Assembly (NCBI RefSeq): GCF_900625095.1
Contig: NZ_LR130760.1
Span: 1 to 60,741, forward strand
Reading direction: 5' to 3'
Source of the DNA: Acinetobacter ihumii
Lineage (GTDB): Bacteria; Pseudomonadota; Gammaproteobacteria; Pseudomonadales; Moraxellaceae
Length of the DNA: 60,741 nucleotides
This document shows positions 44,699-52,597 of the stretch, one piece after another. Every line of letters starts with the position of its first letter. Positions within the stretch are counted from its first letter, which is position 1. Made by a program: the position numbers and the translations under genes. The notes beneath the pieces were generated by a model. That model searched no databases and was not told where the DNA came from. It saw only the letters and a list, made by a program, of their open reading frames with translations.

Positions 44699-45008
44699 TC
44701 AGGAGCCGCCTTAAAATCGCTGTAGGTGTGGTCTGAAGCCATGATTCAACGTCATGGCCTGCCTACTTCAGAAGCTTGAAATAGCACTCAATTGTCCAGC
44801 GCCAGTAATACCAGGTGGTTAGTTCTACCGTATCAATCTCTGAAGAAACATTACTGATCAGCGACCATCTCGCGACTGTTTTACCTTGAGTATCTTTCAC
44901 CACAGCAACAATTAATCTGGCTGCAACTGTCTTGCCTAGCTGGGGAGCAACCCGTTGTCCTAAATCATCTTTTCTGTTCGGCTTTGCTGCACGCGTTAAC
45001 CGAGATCG
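44698..45008 (-). pseudogene. IS4-family transposase fragment
   Basis: The minus strand reads GKTVAARLIVAVVKDTQGKT, VELTTWYYWRWTIECYFKLL, then a stop, then AGHDVESWLQTTPTAILRRL. The YYWRWxIE motif with catalytic Glu is typical of IS4-type enzymes. Both ends are missing. Confidence 0.75.
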
Positions 45009-45678
45009 TGTCAATTTTGAGTTTTCGTCGCAAGCTTCTGATCAAAATGAAGCCTGGCTGATTAAGTTTCCTGCTCAGCAAGAGCATCCTGAAGTCTGCG
45101 CCATTGAAGCCGTCTATGCAGAATGTTTGCGACTTTGTGCAATCGAGACTCCAGACACCCATTTTTTTAATTTGCCCAATGGTTTAATGGCTTTTGCTTC
45201 TAAACGATTCGACCGTCAAAATGGCATGCGGATTCGAATGCAGAGTTTGGCTGCATATACCGGAGCAGACTATAAAGTTCCAGGTAGCCTAGACTATCGC
45301 AATTTTCTTCGGGCAACCTTGATGTGTACGCAAAATGTGTGAGAAAGGCTGCATGCTTTTAAATGCGCTTTGTTTAATGTACTTTTCAATAATCAACATG
45401 ACCAGACCAAGAACTTTTCTTTTCTCATGGCAAAAAATGGTCAATGGAAATTGGCTCCAGCCTATGATGTGACCTTCTGTGAAGGTCCAGATGGTTATCA
45501 TCAAATAGACATTATGGGAGAAGCGCTCAATATTTCCCGAAATGACATACATAAACTCGGTACTTCAGAAGCGAATCTGACTACTCTAGAAGTCGATGAG
45601 ATCATCTTGGCCATGCGTGAAATTTCACTTCAATTTAGTCAAATTGCGCAGCGCCTGTATCCCCATCAAATTCGATAA
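45009..45678 (+). pseudogene. hipA: HipA-family kinase toxin, broken
   Basis: The frame shows EAWLIKFPAQQEHPEVCAIE, THFFNLPNGLMAFASKRFDR, then a TGA stop at 45340-45342. In the same frame, NVLFNNQHDQTKNFSFLMAK, KLAPAYDVTFCEGPDGYHQI and DIMGEALNISRND follow. These are HipA Ser/Thr kinase parts, with the catalytic NxxDxxxKN loop. The N-terminal region is missing, replaced by an IS4 relic, and the nonsense codon interrupts it. HipB is absent. HipA phosphorylates glutamyl-tRNA synthetase in E. coli, but this copy cannot be active as full-length protein. Confidence 0.8.
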
Positions 45679-46296
45679 TCCACTCTAGAGATGATTCAAT
45701 CACCAAATCAACAAAATATTGATTTTTAACTGAAACCTAAGCGTAAATATAAACTAAGCGCCAACCATCAACTTATAGTTAGTCGCTACATAATCTGTAG
45801 AACCTGTGAATTAGCTCGCTTTATAATCACGAATAGTAGATGGATCACCGCCAAGATATGTTATGCAAACGTGAAATCACTACATCCAGATCGAAAATCA
45901 CTAAGAAAAAACTGTCACCAAAAAAAAAGGGCTGCACTATGGATAAATGCAGACCAAACTCTGGATAACTACCAGCACGAGAAATATGTCGCAATTTTGC
46001 ATAGACATGAATTTGATAAAATCAGCCCAGAAAGCCAGAAATTCATAAAAACTATTTCATCAATCCCCTATAACTAATCACGTTCATGGTCGATCTTAAA
46101 TCTTGCGAAAAGTACTCATGCTGACTTAGCCAAACTATAAAACTCATGTATTCATAGCATTTAAATGAATCTTTCAATCGGTATATTTAAGGTAAAAACT
46201 AGTAATCAGAAGTTATTATTATCCCCATATAAAACAAGCATCAAATTAAAAACAATAACTTAGTGAATTATTCTTCCATTTTTTTTATATTTAGTG
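45679..46296. other. Gene-poor stretch with second copy of a diverged repeat
   Basis: A frame at 45871-46077 (68 residues, MKSLHPDRKSLRKNCHQKKR) has no ribosome binding site and is not recognised. From 46078 to 46306 the sequence repeats 44455-44698 in diverged form. Confidence 0.45.
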
Positions 46297-46306
46297 TTAT
46301 TTAGCC
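46078..46306 (+). repeat. Diverged direct repeat, copy 2
   Basis: It is related to 44455-44698 and ends at the same kind of motif (TTCTTCCATTTTTTTTA, then AGTGTTATTTAG). The IS3 orfB fragment is cut exactly at its right edge. Confidence 0.6.
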
Positions 46307-46683
46307 ATAGGAATGTACGTGATATCTGTACACCAGACTTGATTAGAATGATCTATGACCATGTTTTTCAACAGATATGGGAAAATACGGTGTGCAAGAT
46401 TAGGCTTACTGGTATTGGGTTTTGGATACAAGGCATGTATTCCCATCAAGAGCATTAAACGTCGGACTTTACGCCGACCTATTTGATGTCCTTGACGCTG
46501 TAGCATATCTCGTATCATTCGACTGCCCATAAATGGGTAGTCGAGATGAATTTCATCGATTAGACGCATCAAACTCAAATCAGTGGATGAAATCTCTTTG
46601 GGCTTGTAATACAACGTACTGCGATTGATTTGAATCAATTGCGATTGTTGTCGTACCGAAAGTTGATGGGTCTTATCGATCAT
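46297..46683 (-). pseudogene. IS3-family OrfB, C-terminus missing
   Basis: The frame starts MIDKTHQLSVRQQSQLIQIN with ATGA overlap to orfA. It shows the HTH_21 region (FMGSRMIRDMLQRQGHQIGR) and the first DDE aspartate (NQVWCTDITYIPMA). It is then cut, where full proteins go on to the remaining catalytic residues. The break coincides with the repeat ending at 46306. Confidence 0.85.
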
Positions 46684-46985
46684 TTTTTGCCGCTCAGCTG
46701 CCCTATTTTTCTGAGCGCACCTTCTAAAAAATCAATTTGCAATGCCTGATGTCCTATCTTGGCATGTAGAGCTTTGAGGTCAATCTCAGGTTCTTGTTGT
46801 GCTGTTGGTCGTGAAAAAATATTGACGGATTGTTCAAGCAGTTGATTTTTCCAATCGATGATTTGGTTTTGATGTAAATCGAATTGAGTAGAAAGTTCAG
46901 CGAGTGTGTGGTCGCCTTTAATTGCTGCGAGAGCAACTTTAACTTTAAACTCTGCTGAATGATTACGACGTTTTCTTCGTGTCAT
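46680..46985 (-). CDS. IS3-family OrfA
   Basis: This 101-residue protein (MTRRKRRNHSAEFKVKVALA, AELSTQFDLHQNQIIDWKNQ) has the HTH and coiled coil of IS3 OrfA proteins. ATG 46985 is the natural start. It belongs to a different IS3 subgroup from the copy at 43516. Its orfB is truncated. Confidence 0.85.
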   Translation of the reverse strand: MTRRKRRNHSAEFKVKVALAAIKGDHTLAELSTQFDLHQNQIIDWKNQLLEQSVNIFSRPTAQQEPEIDLKALHAKIGHQALQIDFLEGALRKIGQLSGKK

Positions 46986-47054
46986 GGTTGACTCCAAAAA
47001 CAAGCATTTCCCATGCTCATTGGGGAGTAGATTATCACTTATAGGCGTGGTCTA

Positions 47055-48017
47055 AAATCCTAGAACCACATCAAAAAAACCATTTTTATTTTGGGTTAGA
47101 ATGTCCAAAGCGGCCAACGTCATTTACTTTAAGCTAGGTTCAGGCAAGTTTTTTTTGATTCGATTTAAGTCATAACTTAAATGGCTAGTATTAAACAAAC
47201 CCAATAATTTTTCGTTCTTTCCTAACTTCATCTGGGAGAGTTGAGTTTGATCATAGACCATTCGATAGCCTGCTTGTTGCATATCTGCGATCAAATTACG
47301 TTAGTCTATCCGTTCTCCCCCTTGATCTTTCGGCAGAAATTGACGGTTACCCCCGCCTAGAATCACATCAACCTCATCTTTTAATTTGACGTTATAACGC
47401 TGATAAATATCGCCTTGCGAACTTGGTACTAATGGGGATGCTATGTCATTTTCAGCATCACGATGACAAATATGGGCATAAGTCGATGCTGGTGTAGCAT
47501 GTGTAATGCGAGTTGTTGTGACTACCCCGGTACCCCAACCTCGTGCTTTGGCCAATTCGAGTAAAGTTTGGGTGTCTTGCTTATTCTGATTCTGAGGATT
47601 GATTCCACATTGATGATTTCCGGCCTGATTTAGTTCTACTGCAATTGTTCCAGTCTGCATGGATATCACTTCATTTTTCATTTTTACACCTGTCATATAG
47701 GCACCCATCAATGGTGCGCTATCTGTAACCTGTGCATTTTCTGAGAAAGTACGAACAAATGCTGACTCTGGACGTTGATCTATCGGCAGTTGCCCGTCTT
47801 CACCAACAGCATAGATTCGTACAGCTGTTAATGTCGTGATACCCATTCCATCTCCCAAGAAAAAAACCACACGTTGAGGCTGTTTTGATGGTTGTACTGA
47901 AGTAGAAGTTGATTGAACTAAAGCAGGACTTTGACAGCCCATCAAAATAACTGTGCCCAAACTACAGCATGCCAAACTTATTAATTTTTTTATTAAATTT
48001 TTCTTATGCCAAAGCAT
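47055..48017 (-). pseudogene. Alkaline phosphatase, broken
   Basis: The product begins with a lipoprotein-like signal (LACCSLGTVILMGCQSP). It continues as a PhoA-type alkaline phosphatase (VVFFLGDGMGITTLTAVRIY, VTDSAPLMGAYMTGVKMKNE with the catalytic serine, TRITHATPASTYAHICHRDA). An in-frame stop follows GGERID at 47301. The same frame then reads RNLIADMQQAGYRMVYDQTQ and LPEPSLK, a second stop, then MTLAALDILTQNKNGFFDVV. The rest of the roughly 500-residue enzyme is removed by the IS3 element. It is non-functional. Confidence 0.85.
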
Positions 48018-48132
48018 TGCATCGACTCATCTTAAGATGGTCGAAAAATACGCTTTAAATATTCAATTTACATGACAAATTTATGGAAATGTTATTATGA
48101 CTACTTATATAGATTTTACTAATTGCAAAAAT

Positions 48133-48153
48133 AGTGTAGCAAGTTGCTACACT
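48133..48153. promoter_or_regulatory. Candidate parS palindrome 1
   Basis: AGTGTAGCAA and TTGCTACACT are perfect inverted arms around one base (48143). The same palindrome core recurs at 49906-49922 and 51947-51965, around the parAB and repB genes. It is followed by T-rich DNA, so it may also terminate transcription. Confidence 0.65.
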
Positions 48154-48163
48154 GTTTTTTACT

Positions 48164-49063
48164 TTATTTTTCTAACATTTTTTTTAGTAAAGCTTCTAAT
48201 TCTTGTAAATTTTGATCATCAAATTGGCCGACTTTTAAAGATACCTTTAATGTATTATGGTCAAATTTGATATTACCAGCAACTTTACCATCATATTCAA
48301 TTTTATGTACAATTGAAGTTTGAATTACTTCTTTCGTTTCTCTTGACTTAAAGATTTTTTCAGCTAGTGATGCGAGTTTTGTCTGTTCAACTTCTTTTTT
48401 AAGCAATTTTGACCATGCTTCGAATAATGCTTCTTTAGCATTTTCATGGTTTTCATCATGATCTGATAGAAACTTTTTCACTGCTGTAGCAGCGGTCCGT
48501 GCTAATAATGAGGGCTGTTTTTCCAAATCTTCAATCAACTCTTCAGGTAATTTTTCAAAAGATAAATATTTATACATATCTTCACGATTCATACCTAATG
48601 ATTTTGCTAACTTCTGCTTATTTTTTTTTAATTTTTCATCCAAAGAAGTTAATCCAACATATATTTCATAATCTGTCAGATCTTCTCGCTTTAAATTTTC
48701 AGCTAATGTTAATAAAGCAACTTCTTCATCCGATGCATCAATAATGATTACTTCAATGGTGTTCTTATTGAGAAATTGATGGGCTTTCATTCGTCTTTCA
48801 CCAGCAATCAACTCATATTTATCATTTATTCTACGAACTGCAATTGGTTGTAATAGCCCAATTTCCTCAATTGATGCTGCTAAATCTTCAATATCTTGTT
48901 GATTAAAGAGTTTTCGAGGCTGGTTAGGGCTAGCCTGAATATCTGTAATTTGTACATTACGTCTTAGCTCTTTGACATCATTAATATGCTCTTTTTGGGC
49001 ATGTTGATGCTTTTGAGTATTTTGCTGAAGACGTTTAGCCAATATCTCTTTATTACTTACCAT
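48164..49063 (-). CDS. parB: ParB partition protein
   Basis: This 299-residue protein has the ParB N-terminal CTPase fold (VQITDIQASPNQPRKLFNQQ, DIEDLAASIEEIGLLQPIAV, YELIAGERRMKAHQFLNKNT) with the GERRxxA box, and a central HTH (KKNKQKLAKSLGMNREDMYK). A C-terminal dimerisation part follows. It loads on parS and stimulates the ParA ATPase for plasmid segregation. It lies 18 bp downstream of parA. Confidence 0.95.
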   Translation of the reverse strand: MVSNKEILAKRLQQNTQKHQHAQKEHINDVKELRRNVQITDIQASPNQPRKLFNQQDIEDLAASIEEIGLLQPIAVRRINDKYELIAGERRMKAHQFLNKNTIEVIIIDASDEEVALLTLAENLKREDLTDYEIYVGLTSLDEKLKKNKQKLAKSLGMNREDMYKYLSFEKLPEELIEDLEKQPSLLARTAATAVKKFLSDHDENHENAKEALFEAWSKLLKKEVEQTKLASLAEKIFKSRETKEVIQTSIVHKIEYDGKVAGNIKFDHNTLKVSLKVGQFDDQNLQELEALLKKMLEK

Positions 49064-49081
49064 AGTATTTCCAGAATTATA

Positions 49082-49858
49082 TTATTTGACACGCTGAACA
49101 ATTTCTTGTGCTAAAGTTTCAAAAGCTTTTCGAACTTTTGAATTTTTATCAACAGATAATAAAGGTTGTTGCAAAATTGCAGCTTGATTAACTTTAGTGC
49201 TCATTGGAATTGTGGTATGCAATAATTCTCCAACTTGATTAAATGCTTCATCTTTTATTAATTTACATACATTCTGACGCTCATCATGTTTAATTAATAA
49301 AGCACCTAAGAGTTCTAATTCAGGGTTAACTCTTCTAATTTTACTTAAATGATTAATTAAATCAGTAACACCATAGAGACCGTATTGTGAACCAGATTCG
49401 ATTGGAACAATAACATGTGTCGAAGCCGCTAAAGCATTGCTGGTTAATAATTTTAAGCTCGGAGGGCAATCAATAAGAATGTAGTCATATAATCCTTCTA
49501 GAATTTCCAATTTATTTGAAAGTTCCTCGGTTGGTCTTGGTGCATCATCTTTCAATTGATCTTCAGTTTTACCAAGAGTTAATGAGCCATATATTAATGA
49601 AACATTTTTAAATTTTGTTTCTTCTTCTAATGCTTCCGATAATAGACTTATATCACCAATAAGTAATTCAGCTGATGTAGTTTCAACTTCGCTAGGATGT
49701 CTTAATCCTATATGTAAACTTGCATTTGCTTGTGGATCCAGATCAATTACTAAGACCTTATTTCCTAATTCAGCAAGTTCTGAAGCAAGATGTACTACAG
49801 TAGTTGTTTTCCCGCAACCACCTTTATGATTAGCTACAGCAATGATTTTAGTTGACAT
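49082..49858 (-). CDS. parA: ParA partition ATPase
   Basis: This 258-residue protein is a ParA/MinD-type deviant Walker ATPase. It shows KGGCGKTTTVVHLASELAEL (signature lysine and P-loop), VLVIDLDPQANAS and YILIDCPPSLKLLTSNALAA. It lacks an N-terminal HTH, so it is the small type Ib-like or chromosome-like form. It operates with the downstream ParB. Palindrome 2, 48 bp upstream of the start, suits ParB-type autoregulation or centromere binding. Confidence 0.95.
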   Translation of the reverse strand: MSTKIIAVANHKGGCGKTTTVVHLASELAELGNKVLVIDLDPQANASLHIGLRHPSEVETTSAELLIGDISLLSEALEEETKFKNVSLIYGSLTLGKTEDQLKDDAPRPTEELSNKLEILEGLYDYILIDCPPSLKLLTSNALAASTHVIVPIESGSQYGLYGVTDLINHLSKIRRVNPELELLGALLIKHDERQNVCKLIKDEAFNQVGELLHTTIPMSTKVNQAAILQQPLLSVDKNSKVRKAFETLAQEIVQRVK

Positions 49859-50094
49859 ATTTGTCTTAAGGAATTTACTTTGATTTCATTTAATATAAAG
49901 ATATTTGTAGCAACTTGCTACAGTTCCTTTGTCATATTTTTATCTTTTGAATTCAAAAGATGTAGCAAAAACATTTCTTAACTTTTTTTAAAAATATAGC
50001 TAGCTAATTTTAATTAGTATTAATTAGTATTAATTAGTTAATTATAATTAGACAAATTTTATTTGTTTAAAAACAAATAGATAGAATTTTAAAA
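49859..50094. other. AT-rich segment before the iterons, with candidate parS palindrome 2
   Basis: The palindrome TGTAGCAACTTGCTACA lies at 49906-49922. From 50014 to 50050 the sequence is a run of ATTAGTATTA-like repeats made only of A, T and a few G. This could be the DNA unwinding element of the origin. Confidence 0.6.
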
Positions 50095-50771
50095 GTGGAA
50101 GGCGTGTCACTAATAAGTGGAAGGCCTGTCATTGATAAGTGGAAGGACTGTCACCGATAAGTGGAAGGTTTGTCACTAATGAGTGGAAGGTATGTCACCA
50201 ATAAGTGGAAGGTATGTCACTATGGTGGAAGACTTGTCATTGTGATTTATTTTAAGGTGGTTTTTTTAATTTAAAACAATACAATTCAACTGCTTGTGAT
50301 GTTGATAAGTTTGTTTTTATTGAAATAAAGGTGGAAGACTTGTCATTAGATGTTTTTTATTCTGTGGATAAACTATTTGTATAAAATTTAATTGATAATA
50401 TGATGTTTGATAGTCAAGAATATCGGAATGGTGGAAGGCTTGTCACTTTAATAGTGGAAAATTTGTTTATTAATTCCACTTTAGTGGTGCTGTAGGGTAT
50501 TCCTACTTTCAAATTGATTGCTTTAGCGACACGAATGAATTATCAAAGGTGGAAGAATCGTCACTTAAAAGTGTTTAATTTTATATTTATTCCACCATAA
50601 GGCTGAATAGTATCAAAATTGCACTTTAATAGTGACACTTCTTCCACTCTTAAGGTGTTTGATGGGCATAAACTGAGTTAATTTAATGAAAGGAAGAGAA
50701 AATAGTGAGCGGTTTGCATCTTCTTCCACTTTTGTGTATAACATGTAGAAAATATTTTAATCTTTCCACTC
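50095..50771 (+). other. Plasmid replication origin with iterons
   Basis: At least six 22-bp iterons start at 50095, 50117, 50139, 50161, 50183 and 50205, each with the form GTGGAAGG-N2-TGTCA followed by an ATAA-like spacer. A seventh unit starts at 50225. Looser single copies lie at 50331, 50431 and 50549. An inverted copy lies at about 50631-50648, close to repB, as expected for an autorepressor operator. A perfect DnaA box TGTGGATAA is at 50363-50371. This is the origin used by the adjacent Rep_3 initiator. Confidence 0.92.
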
Positions 50772-51944
50772 ATGAGCAATCACAACGAACCAGAAGAATT
50801 AGAACATCTACCTTATTGTATTGGTAATATTCGACATAATGGAGTAGTCAGCACTAGTAACCGTCTGATTAGACCAATTGAATTATCATCTAATGAGTAT
50901 AAAGCTCTACTTTATGCAATGGCTGTTGCGAATTATGGTGAGAAGAATAATCAAGATCGTGAAATTACAGAGCAAACTTATATTTATTTGCATAAAGATG
51001 ATTTAGGCGAACTATTAGGATTAGATAAGAAGAATTCCATTAATGTTGCTATTGATCGTATTTATAAAGAATTATCATCACGAGTAGCTCATTTTGTAAT
51101 TGAAGAGTCCGTGGATGATAATAAGCGTAAAGTTAAAAAAGTACACTCAGTAGTACCAATTATTCGTGAACTCCGTTGGGAAGATGATACTAAAAATGCT
51201 TTGCAGATACGTTTCACCAGTGAAGTACTTCCATATTTTACTCGTTTAGCAAATGGAAATTTTACAACCTATCAATTGAAAGATTTATTTGCTTTGGACT
51301 CTGTAACCAGTATGAGTTTGTATTCATACTTTATCAAAAATGAATTTAAGTATGCTAATCAAGATTCTTATGAGGTTGAACTTTCACTTGAGAATATCAA
51401 AGCATTAATTGTTATTGGGGAGAAAAAATACGATCGTTGGGTTGATTTTAGACGATACGTTTTAGACAAAATTATTGAAGAAATTAATGAAAGGACTAGT
51501 CTTCAATTAGAATACGATACCATCAAGAAAGGTCGACCTATTGTCGGAGTTCGATTTAAAATTCTTAATAGGCATGCCACTGAAGTTGTTGTATCTAATA
51601 CTAATGATAAGACTCAAATCTATTTAGATGTCAATTTTGATGATAATGCGCTTGTTAAAGAATTAGGTGCGAAGTTCGATATGACTGTAAGGTCTTGGTA
51701 TATATATGCAAACGACCCAAATTATAAACAGTTTAGTAAGTGGTTTAAGGCAGAAGGGTGCTTAACTGAATCTCAAGCAAATGTGATAGTTAATGATATT
51801 ATGTTCCAAATGGATTTTGCTGTAGCTGGCAGTTCAATGAGTGAATTTAAGAAAGAAATGAAATATAAATTAAAAAATAATCCAAATTTTGTAAAAGAAA
51901 ATAGAAAACGATTGAATGAAATATTTGGAAAAGACGTTATATGA
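50772..51944 (+). CDS. repB: Rep_3-family replication initiator
   Basis: This 390-residue initiator has two winged-helix domains typical of Rep_3 proteins (LIRPIELSSNEYKALLYAMA, LGLDKKNSINVAIDRIYKEL, VVPIIRELRWEDDTKNALQI, YFTRLANGNFTTYQLKDLFA, DSVTSMSLYSYFIKNEFKYA). A C-terminal extension of about 110 residues (VNFDDNALVKELGAKFDMTV, RSWYIYANDPNYKQFSKWFK) resembles the DUF5710-type DNA-dependent region seen in some large-plasmid Rep proteins. ATG 50772 is in the right place relative to the iterons. It binds the repeats at 50095-50245. Confidence 0.93.
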   Translation: MSNHNEPEELEHLPYCIGNIRHNGVVSTSNRLIRPIELSSNEYKALLYAMAVANYGEKNNQDREITEQTYIYLHKDDLGELLGLDKKNSINVAIDRIYKELSSRVAHFVIEESVDDNKRKVKKVHSVVPIIRELRWEDDTKNALQIRFTSEVLPYFTRLANGNFTTYQLKDLFALDSVTSMSLYSYFIKNEFKYANQDSYEVELSLENIKALIVIGEKKYDRWVDFRRYVLDKIIEEINERTSLQLEYDTIKKGRPIVGVRFKILNRHATEVVVSNTNDKTQIYLDVNFDDNALVKELGAKFDMTVRSWYIYANDPNYKQFSKWFKAEGCLTESQANVIVNDIMFQMDFAVAGSSMSEFKKEMKYKLKNNPNFVKENRKRLNEIFGKDVI

Positions 51945-51946
51945 CT

Positions 51947-51965
51947 GTGTAGCAACTTGCTACAC
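51947..51965. promoter_or_regulatory. Candidate parS palindrome 3, also terminator-like
   Basis: GTGTAGCAA and TTGCTACAC are perfect arms around one base, starting 3 bp after repB. A T-run (51966-51970) follows, so it may terminate repB transcripts as well as bind ParB. Confidence 0.6.
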
Positions 51966-52040
51966 TTTTTACTATAAGGTGTAAAATAAGCTTGATATCA
52001 GTTTAGGTTATATTTTGATAGCTAATTAATAGACCTATGA

Positions 52041-52086
52041 ACTCATAATCCGTTGGTCGACAGTTCAAGTCTATCTGGGCCCACCA
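52041..52086 (+). other. tRNA-Met 3' fragment, likely attachment-site scar
   Basis: The sequence ACTCATAATCCGTTGGTCGA then CAGTTCAAGTCTATC then TGGGCCCACCA is the 3' half of a tRNA with a CAT anticodon: the anticodon loop CTCATAA, T-loop TTCAAGT, and a 3' acceptor strand ending in the encoded CCA. The 5' half is absent. Such 3' fragments are left by integrases that use tRNA genes as attachment sites. A terminator-like hairpin follows at 52095-52126. Confidence 0.75.
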
Positions 52087-52597
52087 GTTATTAAACCCCG
52101 TAAACCTTTGGTTTATGGGGGTTTTTCTATGCCTGAAATTAACTTCATTTCCAAATTTTTATGGACCGTATGTGGTCCATTCTGCATGATAGTCCGATGG
52201 TCTGAGGTTTAGAAATGAGAAAACTACCAACCAAAACCATTTCACTGACCCTCAATCCGATGTGAATAGCTTAATTGATCATCCATAGTGAATTGTTATC
52301 AAATAAGCTGTGAGCAGAGAAATGAGATGCTGTGGGGGACTCTTGGAGAAAAAAGATTGTACCGTTTTGTCCTGAAGGTCTAGGGCTTTTCCTGATTTGT
52401 CTTGGGGGATTGTCTCTATAAATAATTTTTCTAGTTTGCTGGTGTACTTGATAGTGAATTTATGTATGTAAAGTATCTCTTGATGATATATCTGTATTTA
52501 CCAAAAAAAATAAAATGTATATAATTTCGACATCTAAATCTAAGAAATGATTTATGATCAATAAATAGAAGGAATATAAAGATTTTTAAGGTGCTAA
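52087..52597. other. Gene-free stretch after the tRNA fragment
   Basis: It holds a terminator-like hairpin at 52095-52126 (CCCCGTAAACC paired with GGTTTATGGGG, then T-run). A 20-bp palindrome follows at 52161-52180 (ATGGACC, 6 bases, GGTCCAT). The rest is AT-rich promoter DNA of the large gene that follows, and I see no other gene. Confidence 0.55.

Noticed and set aside
45871..46077. 68-codon frame in a gene-poor stretch
   Set aside because: It begins without a ribosome binding site and has no recognised domain, so it is listed only as part of the gap.
50095..50250. Possible CRISPR array at the 22-bp repeats
   Set aside because: The repeats have no unique spacers of normal length and fit a Rep_3 iteron array.
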